Positions 47,720 to 56,500 of a stretch of DNA of 61,611 bases are shown piece after piece. The notes under the pieces were generated by a model that was given only the letters and a program-made list of their open reading frames with translations, searched no databases and was not told where the DNA came from. Position 1 is the first letter of the stretch; each line of letters opens with the position of its first letter. A program made the position numbers and the translations under genes. Origin of the DNA: an uncultured Eggerthella sp. (GTDB taxonomy: Bacteria; Actinomycetota; Coriobacteriia; Coriobacteriales; Eggerthellaceae); assembly GCA_900542525.1 (NCBI GenBank), contig UQNZ01000010.1, forward strand, positions 1 to 61,611, given 5' to 3'.

Positions 47720-50700
47720 CTAGATTCGGAATATGAACCAGAGCACGCACGACCCAAGTGCCACTGCAAAGAGGATGGCAGAGTAGAGAGCGAGCTTGCT
47801 AGTCTTCACATTCTCAGCTGCCAGCGTAGCCCCATCAAGCGTAGGCACATTGGTGTTGATCCAGCGCTTGCGCACCAGCAGCAAAACAACGGCTGCAGCT
47901 GCGAACAGCACGCCCAAGAGCAACATCACAATGCCATTCTGCTGCTGTGCCGGACTCTCGGTAGAGAACGGGCTGCTTGCCAAGGGGTTCGCATCATCTT
48001 CGATGGTAGTCTCTTCAGGCGCACCTTCGTCTGCTGGATCAGCCGCGGGCTGATCGGCCGCATAGGCTGGTGTGTTGTTCAGTGCCGCTGCAGCAGCTGC
48101 TACTGCACCAGCAACAGGATTGGTGGGTGCAGGGGTGGTGCCTGGCTCATCAGCAGGGTCTTCAGCCGGCTGCGTAGGCTCTTCTGGCTGTGTAGGATCT
48201 TCAGGCTGAGTAGGAGTAGTGGGCTGATCAGGCGTTTCAGGAGTTACCGGAGCAGTGGGCTCAGGCTGGAACACCACGTTCACCACGTTACGAGCAGGGT
48301 CTTCAGTAATAGTTACCTGCACGCCTTCCGTAAGCGCTGCATAGCCACTCGGGCGCACGGTGTTCAGCTGATCTGCAGAGATCTGCACCGTGGTACCGAA
48401 GGTACGCGGGTCTTGCACGCTTGACTGAATAAGGTTTTCCGGAGCAACACTATCCGTGTAGTAGTTAATAGTGTAAGTGAAGCGACCTGGTGAATAGATA
48501 ACGTTCAGGACGTTAGCTTCTGCATCATAGCCAATAGTGGTAACGCCCTGTGTAACACCCGGTGCCACATATCCTACTGGCACATAAGCGCTAGAATCGT
48601 AGGCAACCGAATCCAGATAAGTGCCTTCACCAACGTTGGTTCCCAGCAGATTATCTGCAGAAACGCTGTCTTTGTAGTAATTGACCGCGTAACCGAACGT
48701 GCCCTTGGAGTAGACCACGCTCACCACGTTGGCAGCGCCATTAGCGGTGATGGTCTGCGGACCCGTAACGTTGCCCGTGGCCACATAGCCCTGCGGCAGA
48801 TAAGCTTCTTCGTCATAGACGATGGGGTCTTCGAACGTGCCATAGCCCGTAACCGAGCCCAGCAGTTCCCCATCGGTGGAATCTGCATAGTAGTCAATGC
48901 GATACGGCAGGTTGGCCTCTTTCGCATAGACCACGTTCAGCACGTTGTTGGTTTCATCCGTGCTCACGAACAGCGAGCCCGAGGTTGCAGCGTTCTCTGC
49001 AGTGTAGCCTTCAGGCAGGTGAGCACCTACCGTATAAGGAATGGCAGATTGATAGGCTGCCGTACCTGTTTCGGATGCCAACCAGTTGCCTTCTGCAACA
49101 GAGTCCTTGTAGTAGTTCACCGTGTAACCATAATCAGCCAGCTTGGTGTACACCACATTCATGACCGAGTTTTCAGCATTCGCCTGGATGGTGGTGGCCC
49201 CTTCGATGGAAGGAGTTGCAAGATAGCCAGCAGGCAGGAACTTACCAGCGGTGTAGGGAATGTCCGCCTCGAGCGTGCCCGTGCCCGCATCGGAGCCCAG
49301 GAAGTTGTCCTGGTTCACACTGTCTTTATAGTAGTTAACCGTATAAGGAAGATCGGAGCGCTTGGTGTAGATAACATCGAGCACGTTATCTTCCGCGTTT
49401 CCGCTGATGTAGATCGAGCCACTGCCTTCCTGCGGCGCATAGCCTTCGAGCAGATGTGCGTTCAGGTCGATGTCATACACAGTGTAACCGAAGGTGAATT
49501 CATCGGTATAGGAGCCTACCAGGTTCTCCTGCGTGGCTGCATCTTTATAGTAGTTCACAGTGTAATCCACCATCGCACGGCGGTAGACCACGTTATACGT
49601 GTTCCAGCTTTCCGTTTCCTGGATGGTAACGTAAGTGTCTTCCGTAATACGCTCGTAGCCCGGCAACCAGAAGCGGTTCTGGAATTCCGGAGTGAGCGTT
49701 ACTTCGGTGCCCACGGGCTGAGCATCGATGGTCTCCGAACCCAGGTAGTTGTTCGGATCTTCTGCACTGTCTTTATAGTAGTGAACCGTGTAACCCAGTT
49801 CAGGGATTGGGGTCTTTTCGGTGTAGACCACATCGAGCACGTTCTCGCTCTCATTTTCAGAGATAGTAAGCGTGAGCGGAGTGGTAAGAGGCTCATAGCC
49901 TTCTGGAAGTGCATAGTTGAGCTGGCCTTCTTCAGTGCCTTCACCTACCGTGATAACAGCACCAAGAGGAGCGCGGCTTGAGATTCCACCACAAGGGATG
50001 TAGGTGCCCTCATCGTCCACGAAGTAATAATTGATGATGTAGCCGAAGGTGCCTTGCGTGTAGACAATGTCGAACACGTTCTCGCTCGCGTCTTCAGCAA
50101 GCGCGTAGGTCTTAACATCGGCGTCCGTTTTAGCATTGTAGCCTTGCGGCAGGTGTGCGTTCAGCACGTCCAAGCCTGGCTGTGCTACAGGGCGATAGAG
50201 GCCAGTGGTGGTTTCCTTTGCCAGGGGCTCGGAATCGGTGCTGTTAGCGTAGTACACCAGCGTGTATTCATAGATGGGCTTGGCCACCTTGAAGGCTTCG
50301 ATAGTCTGGGTATACTGCTTGCCTTCTACCGTGAAGGAAGCGTCTGCCGAAATGAGGCCCATTTCATCTCCTGCAGGATCGTCCGTTGGGAGCACCGTAT
50401 AGTAAGCCTCGTAGGTCTTGGAACCATAGCCATTGAGCGTTACCTCTTCGAAAGGCTCGTTGCAAATGACGCCTTCGGGAAGGCTCATGTCCGTAACCGT
50501 AACCGTCATGTCGGACGTATTGTTCACCGTAATGGTGTAGCGCACGATGTCGCCAGGAGCGGCGAACTCATAGCTGCTGGGAGTACCATCGGGGTTGAGC
50601 AGCGTGCCATGTCCGTCGATGGAAACCTGAGGACCGACCCACTTCTCTGCGAAGGCGTTGGCTTGCAGATTATCGTAGATAGCAGAAGAAGAGAACGAGA

Positions 50701-51433
50701 TGCGTGAGCCTGCAAGCTGCTCTTGTGTGAGCTGCACAGGATAAGAGAAGATCTTGGTCTCATTCGCACCGAGGTCGATCACGAGCGGGAAGTTCAGATC
50801 GATCTGATCCCCAGAGACATAAACATAGTTAGTGAATTCAATACCGTTGAAAGCATCTTCAGTAGGGTTGGTAATTTCGACCCTAAGAACAGCTTGAGAG
50901 GTTTCTTCGTTGAAGTTGATAGCAGCCTGCATGGTGTAGGATGCTTCTTCGTAGCCTTCATCAACAGAAGGATCAGAAGGGTCGGTAGGATCTTCAGAAC
51001 CGGGAGCGTTGGGGTCTTCTGCGTTCTCGGTGCCATCCGTGCCTTCGGTGCTTTCATTGTTGTTAGCACCTTCGGTGTCTTCCATAGTACCTTCATTAGT
51101 ATTAGTAGAGGGAGTGGTGGTTTCTTCTACTGTATTAGTAAGGGTTTCGCTCTTGGTGTCTGGAGTGCTGACCTGATCTGCCACCGTATCTGCAGAGTAT
51201 GCAGGAGCAGCTGGCTTAGCCGGGGTATCTGCAGGAATGGCAGGCACCTCAGAAGCAGCGGGTGCTTCATCCGCAGTTGAGAGCGTTTCTGCCGTTGCTG
51301 CAGGTGATGCAGGTGCATCAGCCGCTTCAGCAGCATAAGCGGGGGTACCGAACAGCGAAAAAGCCAACGTGAACGCAGCGATAAAGCAGGTCACGCGCTT
51401 CAGAAGATCTTGGTTTTTCATGAGCGTTCTCAT
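47720..51433 (-). CDS. Repeat surface protein (1237 residues) with MucBP-like repeats and a double-helix C-terminal anchor
   Basis: A signal peptide (core IAAFTLAFSLFGTPAYAA) is followed by an Ala/Pro- then Thr/Asn/Glu-rich segment to about 165 and a beta-rich, CARDB/DUF11-like region to about 390. About ten repeats of roughly 70 residues follow (395-1055), each like YTVNYYKDSV...LPxGY...NVLNVVYxK, resembling MucBP-type modules. A Pro/Thr/Glu stretch then leads to the motif DANPLASSP and two helices (about 1163-1190 and 1217-1235) separated by RKR and a short linker. There is no LPXTG. The same C-terminus occurs in the giant protein ending at 53506. Probably an adhesin. The promoter carries three tandem 11-bp repeats. 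Confidence 0.88.
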   Translation of the reverse strand: MRTLMKNQDLLKRVTCFIAAFTLAFSLFGTPAYAAEAADAPASPAATAETLSTADEAPAASEVPAIPADTPAKPAAPAYSADTVADQVSTPDTKSETLTNTVEETTTPSTNTNEGTMEDTEGANNNESTEGTDGTENAEDPNAPGSEDPTDPSDPSVDEGYEEASYTMQAAINFNEETSQAVLRVEITNPTEDAFNGIEFTNYVYVSGDQIDLNFPLVIDLGANETKIFSYPVQLTQEQLAGSRISFSSSAIYDNLQANAFAEKWVGPQVSIDGHGTLLNPDGTPSSYEFAAPGDIVRYTITVNNTSDMTVTVTDMSLPEGVICNEPFEEVTLNGYGSKTYEAYYTVLPTDDPAGDEMGLISADASFTVEGKQYTQTIEAFKVAKPIYEYTLVYYANSTDSEPLAKETTTGLYRPVAQPGLDVLNAHLPQGYNAKTDADVKTYALAEDASENVFDIVYTQGTFGYIINYYFVDDEGTYIPCGGISSRAPLGAVITVGEGTEEGQLNYALPEGYEPLTTPLTLTISENESENVLDVVYTEKTPIPELGYTVHYYKDSAEDPNNYLGSETIDAQPVGTEVTLTPEFQNRFWLPGYERITEDTYVTIQETESWNTYNVVYRRAMVDYTVNYYKDAATQENLVGSYTDEFTFGYTVYDIDLNAHLLEGYAPQEGSGSIYISGNAEDNVLDVIYTKRSDLPYTVNYYKDSVNQDNFLGSDAGTGTLEADIPYTAGKFLPAGYLATPSIEGATTIQANAENSVMNVVYTKLADYGYTVNYYKDSVAEGNWLASETGTAAYQSAIPYTVGAHLPEGYTAENAATSGSLFVSTDETNNVLNVVYAKEANLPYRIDYYADSTDGELLGSVTGYGTFEDPIVYDEEAYLPQGYVATGNVTGPQTITANGAANVVSVVYSKGTFGYAVNYYKDSVSADNLLGTNVGEGTYLDSVAYDSSAYVPVGYVAPGVTQGVTTIGYDAEANVLNVIYSPGRFTYTINYYTDSVAPENLIQSSVQDPRTFGTTVQISADQLNTVRPSGYAALTEGVQVTITEDPARNVVNVVFQPEPTAPVTPETPDQPTTPTQPEDPTQPEEPTQPAEDPADEPGTTPAPTNPVAGAVAAAAAALNNTPAYAADQPAADPADEGAPEETTIEDDANPLASSPFSTESPAQQQNGIVMLLLGVLFAAAAVVLLLVRKRWINTNVPTLDGATLAAENVKTSKLALYSAILFAVALGSCVLWFIFRI

Positions 51434-51472
51434 TTTGCCAGGTCCCCCCAGGTTAGGTTACGATTTGGCTTC

Positions 51473-51516
51473 ATTATACCATCTTCGCTATGATTTCACT
51501 ATGACTTCACACGAAG
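51473..51516 (-). promoter_or_regulatory. Promoter of the 1237-residue surface protein with three tandem 11-bp repeats
   Basis: TATAAT on the minus strand (51473-51478), 39 bases before the start codon. Upstream, in plus-strand reading, TTCGCTATGAT, TTCACTATGAC and TTCACACGAAG follow one another without gaps (51484-51516), that is, one per helical turn and covering the weak -35 region (TAGTGA). This arrangement suits an activator bound along one face of the DNA. Confidence 0.6.
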
Positions 51517-51558
51517 AAGTTTGCTCTCCCGGAAAATAACCCTGCGGCCTGCGGAAAA

Positions 51559-51587
51559 GGTGACAAACTACCCGGTCGTTCGACACC
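51559..51587 (+). repeat. 29-bp palindromic repeat, copy 3
   Basis: Plus orientation, intergenic, about 125 bases upstream of the 1237-residue protein gene. It ends CGACACC instead of CGTCACC. Confidence 0.85.
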
Positions 51588-51853
51588 CCCCAAAGCCTTC
51601 CGGACTTTCGGCGCAGAATAGTGGCCTCTGCGGGGCTCTCGCGGCCTCCTGAGCGCTTGAGCGATCGTAGTTGCTATAATGCGATAGCAAGCGTATTACC
51701 TAGGGAAACAACGAACGCCAGTTCAGGCGTTCTACCCTCACCTATTCGGTATGCTAGCAAGAGTAATCAAACACCTAGTAAGATGCAAGCAGAAGCTAGA
51801 ACCACACAAAGTTTTCCACATTTTATCAAAAATGCCAGAAAGATAAGGAAAAA

Positions 51854-51882
51854 AGCGACAAACTACCCAGTCGTTCGACACC
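51854..51882 (+). repeat. 29-bp palindromic repeat, copy 4 (overlaps the end of a gene)
   Basis: Plus orientation. Read on the minus strand it supplies the last residues (CRTTG) and the TAG stop of the AAA ATPase gene. The remaining intergenic DNA from 51588 to 51853 holds no supported gene. Confidence 0.83.
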
Positions 51883-53182
51883 TTTTTTCGAACAAAGCTT
51901 TGCTTATGCCCCAAAGAGGAATATTTTGCATCCAGCCTTCATCGCGAAACCCCGACAAGCTAAGCCGCATAGCTTGCATTTCCGGGTATTTTTCGCAGAA
52001 GCTTCTCAAGCTTTTTGCACGAAGGTTTTCTTCGGCTTTCACCTCTATAGGGAATACTCGACCACCTTCCTGAACGATGAAATCGATCTCCCCTCTTGAG
52101 TTGTCTGCTGACCAGTAAAAGGGATGCAAAGAGCACTCTGAAAGGAGTTGCTGGCATACGTACTGTTCGGTGAATGTCCCCTTGAATTCAGTATAGATAC
52201 GATTTCCTTCAACGATGGTCCTTGGATCGATCTCCGTCATCGCTCCCAACAACCCCACATCAAGCACAAAGAGCTTAAAAGCAGACTCGTCCGCATAAGC
52301 GGACAGCGGAATCCCAGGTTTTGAGATTCGTGGAACTTTTACGGCAATTCCTGACTGGCTCAGCCAGGTTATAGCAGAGCGATAGTCTTTTGCACGTGCC
52401 CCCTCTTTTATGTGTCCGAAAATGAACTTCTTGTTCTCTTGTCCAAGATGGGAAGGAATCGAGCGCCAGGCAGATAACACGTATTCAGCCTCGCGAACAG
52501 AAAGATGCTTGGAGATATCGCGCTCATAGCCAAGAAGAATGCCTTTTTGTATCGCTCGTACCACACGAAAATCTTCTTCATCCACGTATGATTGCACTAC
52601 TTCTGGCATACCGCCAGTCAAATAGTACTGGCGCAAAAGCGCTTCGAATCTGGTGCTGAGACTGTTCAAGACCTGCTCATCTCCAGCTTTTAGCGTTTCC
52701 TGGAGCATCTCATTGCCTGTTGCTACCAAAAATTCCTGAAAGCTCAAAGGATACAGATCAAGTTCCCTAACTTTTCCTACGGGATAGCCCGTACCACTAT
52801 GAATGGTCAAACCGAGGAGGGAGCCTGCTGCAGCGATCGCATAATCTGGTGCTTCTTCGTTGAAGTATTTAAGCGAAGTGAGCGCTTTGGGGCATTCTTG
52901 TATTTCGTCGAGAATAATAAGCGTTTGATTCGCCTTAATTGCTTCTCCGCTTTCTGCTTGCAACATGAGAAGAAGTCTCGAAATGTCAAAGCCTGCCTCG
53001 AACTGAGATGCCAATGCTGGATTATTGTCAAAGCTTACATAAGCAACGTTCTCGAAGTGAAGGCGTCCGAATTCCTTGAGAAGCCACGTCTTGCCGACCT
53101 GCCTAGCCCCATTGAGAATGAGCGGTTTTCTTTTTTTCCCATTCTTCCACTCAACGAGCTCGTCCATTAAGAATCTGCGCAT
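51863..53182 (-). CDS. AAA ATPase with DUF4143-type C-terminal domain
   Basis: A 439-residue stand-alone ATPase. Walker A is GARQVGKTWLLKEF (about 24-37), Walker B is TLIILDEIQE (about 85-94), and AAAGSLLGL follows as a sensor region. The C-terminal domain of the DUF4143 type ends with a PD-(D/E)XK-like EIDFIVQEGGRVFPIEVKAEENLRAKS core, so a nuclease-like fold is present. The ATG at 53182 has AAGG eight bases upstream; a GTG at 53191 is possible. The final residues and stop come from the 29-bp repeat copy 4. Such proteins are widespread in mobile and accessory DNA; their role is not established. Confidence 0.88.
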   Translation of the reverse strand: MRRFLMDELVEWKNGKKRKPLILNGARQVGKTWLLKEFGRLHFENVAYVSFDNNPALASQFEAGFDISRLLLMLQAESGEAIKANQTLIILDEIQECPKALTSLKYFNEEAPDYAIAAAGSLLGLTIHSGTGYPVGKVRELDLYPLSFQEFLVATGNEMLQETLKAGDEQVLNSLSTRFEALLRQYYLTGGMPEVVQSYVDEEDFRVVRAIQKGILLGYERDISKHLSVREAEYVLSAWRSIPSHLGQENKKFIFGHIKEGARAKDYRSAITWLSQSGIAVKVPRISKPGIPLSAYADESAFKLFVLDVGLLGAMTEIDPRTIVEGNRIYTEFKGTFTEQYVCQQLLSECSLHPFYWSADNSRGEIDFIVQEGGRVFPIEVKAEENLRAKSLRSFCEKYPEMQAMRLSLSGFRDEGWMQNIPLWGISKALFEKRCRTTG

Positions 53183-53192
53183 CAGAGACACC

Positions 53193-53278
53193 TTTCGTCC
53201 TGTTTCGTCCTGATTATCTCATGAACATGCGATTTTAAGGACGTAAAATCGCAGAATTTGGACATTTTAAGGACGTAA
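53193..53278 (-). promoter_or_regulatory. Promoter and operator cluster of the AAA ATPase gene
   Basis: GATAAT on the minus strand (53213-53218) is framed by repeats of one core, AGGACG: TTTCGTCCTG twice in tandem downstream (53193-53212), and a perfect 15-bp direct repeat ATTTTAAGGACGTAA upstream (53232-53246 and 53264-53278), 32 bases apart. The first is also the centre of a perfect palindrome with arms GCGATTTTA / TAAAATCGC (53229-53252). This looks like a repressor-controlled promoter. Confidence 0.6.
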
Positions 53279-53292
53279 CAAGATCTTTTGCA

Positions 53293-53320
53293 GGTGACGA
53301 ACGCCGGGTAGTTTGTCACC
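53293..53320 (-). repeat. 29-bp palindromic repeat, copy 5 (one base shorter)
   Basis: Minus orientation, upstream of the AAA ATPase promoter; starts GGTGACGAACG and ends AGTTTGTCACC on the plus strand. The central ACGACC reads ACGCC. Confidence 0.83.
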
Positions 53321-53477
53321 TATTACAGTCGTTCAACTATCGCACGTTCAGAATAAAGCTCGCTCATTATGTTCCAATCGTATCTTAAAGTATTGCCACA
53401 ATAAGGTACGGTTTCAAAACACACTTTGAAGTTTACGGGCAGCTTCCCCCAAGCTCACCTTGTTTGCGATGCCAAAA

Positions 53478-53506
53478 GATGTTGAACAACCGGGTAGTTT
53501 GTCACC
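53478..53506 (-). repeat. 29-bp palindromic repeat, copy 6
   Basis: Minus orientation. It begins at the last base of the TAG stop codon of the giant gene ending at 53506, so it forms the very start of its 3' untranslated region. The distal arm is the most diverged (GATGTTGAACAACC on the plus strand). The rest of 53321-53477 shows no gene. Confidence 0.8.
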
Positions 53507-56500
53507 TAGAGGATGACCCAGAGAAGGTAGAACGCTGCTGCCACCACGGAAAATACGATGGCGAAGCGGCTCATCTTGGTAGCCTTGGCACGCTCGGCAG
53601 CCATAGCAGAACCCTTCAGCCCACTCGCTGCCCCCACAGAGCGCTTGCGCAGCACCAGCAGCACACCAGCCGCCGCAGCGAAGAGCGTTGCCGGGATCAG
53701 GAGCGCCGCATCAGGAATGCTCGATCCCTGCTTGGTGTGCTTCTTGTTCAAAAGCGGCGTAGCAGCCAGCGGATTGGCATCAGTGCTGGAGAACACCTCG
53801 GCTGGGCCGCTCTCTGCGAGCGCTTCTGCCGCCATCTCAGCGCTGTAAGATGGCGTTGGCACGGCGATGGCCGGGTTCACCCATTGCGCCACCGCAGCAC
53901 CCGCCAGAGCCGCTACAGGAGCACTCGGGCGCGGCTTTGCGCTTGGCTTACTTGCTTGAACACCCTGCTCTCCCCTATCGCCTGGGACGAACACGTCCTG
54001 CGCTTGCGGGATGATATTGATCAGTGTGCTGATGGCATTCGAGGTAACGCCTGCACGCGTAAGCGTGACCACCAGCGGAACTTCGCCCTGCGTTGCCTTG
54101 CTGAAAGTCATGCCGTAGTTCTTGCTCTCATCGACCACACGCGTCTGCACGGAGCCGTTGCAAAGATAGGTAACGGTATCGCCTGCCATAACGCCCTTAG
54201 GAGCAACCACATGGTCGAGCCCATCGTAGAAGACGCGTAGCGGCTCGATGCCCGCAGCGTAGAACTCATCGAAGTTCGGATGGAAGATGACGTTCATCAC
54301 GTTGCGTGCAGGATCTTGGTGAAGCTTGAAGGAGCGCCCCTGAGAAAGCGGAGCGTAGCCTTTGGGGCACTGGCAGTTGAGCGTTTCAGCTGGAAGCTCG
54401 ACGACGGTGCCATAGGGCAGCGCCTCGCCCTTCTCTTCAGCAATAAGGTTGTCTTCGCAGACTGAGCCGCGATAGTAGATAACCTTGTAGGCAACGTCTG
54501 CGCACTTCTTGTAGACCACGTTCAAAACGTTCTCTGCGGCGTTCTGGGTCACCTGGAAGACGCCTTCTGCCTTAGGCTCGGACTCATAGCCTTCCAGCTC
54601 GAAGTACTTGGTAGGAACGATCTGAGAACCGAGGGGCGCGATACCCTCTTCGGTGTCGATGAGGTTGCAGTCTGCGATGAAGTCCTTGTAGTAGTTGACC
54701 GTGAAGGTGAAGAGCTGATCGGCAGGTGCTTCGGCAACAGCGATGCTCTCGATTGCGCTCGCAGCAGCTGCGAAGGTTGCTGCGGTGAAAGAGCTGTCTG
54801 CTGCGGGAGCGAGAGGACCGACGAAGTCAGCCGTGGAAGCGGTGGTGGCTGCACCTGCGGCGGATGCCGTTGCCGCGGAATTGGTCATGCCTGCGGTGAA
54901 CACTTGCCTCGTCCCCTGTTCATTAAAAGATGACGAACGACCGGGTAGTTTGTCACCTGCTGCGGCGCGGCGGGGCTCGACGGCTGCAACGTTCATCTGC
55001 GGTGCAGCCACGAGTGCGGTCTGGACGCTAAGGGGTTGGCTCGCGTCCAGGCTCGCAGCCGCGGTTTCCATTTCGACGGAGATGACAGTGCCGTCTGGGA
55101 CGAAATAGGCGTAGAGATCTCGTTCGGTGATATCGTCTGATTTCTCAATATCCGAATAGGTCGTGCCATCAGTTACAGGAGTACCAGCACCATCGGGCTC
55201 GGTAAACCATCCCACAAATGTATAACCTGGATAGTCAAAGCCCGCACCCGTAGTAGGAAGCTCAAGAACACCTGTGTATTCAAATCCGATAGCTTCAGAG
55301 ACTCCATTTGGATAAATATAGTTAATTCTATATTCGATCTTGCTCCAGTCAATATTGATCGTCATCTCATCAAGCAAAGGATCGAACAGCAAGTCTGTCA
55401 GGATATATTCACATGTCATCGTGTTATCGATTTCATCGCCCCAATCGGTGGTCTGATAAAGCATTTCATAACCTGACCATTTAAGACCCTCAGCATAAGG
55501 GGACACATTCCATGCAATATACTGCACAAGTTCAAAAGCGTTCTCTTCCTCAAATCCATTAGCAACGTAAGTGACTTTAATCTCTCGAAGAGCGAGCTCC
55601 GAGTGAACGATAAGCGGACCAGTACCATCCCACTCAAGAAGGTCGGCAAGATGCTGTACAGTAGGCTCGTTGACGCCATCATCATAATCGTTGATCCAGT
55701 CTGCATTGAAGAGTTCCTGATACCAGTCATCCCACCAACCCATTGGCTTGTAAGCGATGTAATCATTCGTCAGATCATCGTCCTTGTTCTGGTCATAGTT
55801 ATAGTCGAACGGATCATCCAGCTGAACGAATACCGTATGAACTAGAACCTCTTCATCAGGTGAAGCTTCAGTGAAGCCCCAGTACTGGAGTTCCACACCA
55901 GCGACTTCCCAGACGGCGTAGAGGACGTTCGGGTTCACGTCTTTCCAGTAGGGGTTGCCCAGCGGGTCGGTGAACTTGGTAGTCACCGGCGGCTTCATGT
56001 CATACGGATCGCCCGGCATATAGTCAACGTCGGTCGCATCCGGCGTGATAGCCCAGCCCTTCAGGCGGTAGCCGGTCTTCTTGGGCTCGTCGAGCGTCAC
56101 GCTGGTCGTGCAATCCACGAACCAGACGGTCGGCGCAGGAACGTCGGTCGCATCCGGATCGTTCGGATCGTAGATCAGCTCGACCTCGAGGGCCTGCCAT
56201 ACACCGTAGAGAATAACCTCATCGGCCGGCATGACGAAGTCGGTCGGAGCATCGAGGATGCCGTCGCCATTCATGTCCTTGTAGAGCAGGTCGCTATCGG
56301 GCTGCGTTGCGCCTTCCTGGCGAGCCCAACCCACGAACTTGTAGCCCGGACGCTTCAGCATGTCCACGCTCGGGAACGGAACGAGGCTCTGGATGTTGTG
56401 GACCGTGCCGTCTTCGAAGCCAGCCGGCGGCAGGCCATCTTCGGTGTTCCAGCCGCCCAGCGCTTGTGCGGTGGTGCGGGTGTAGTCGATGGTGCCATCG

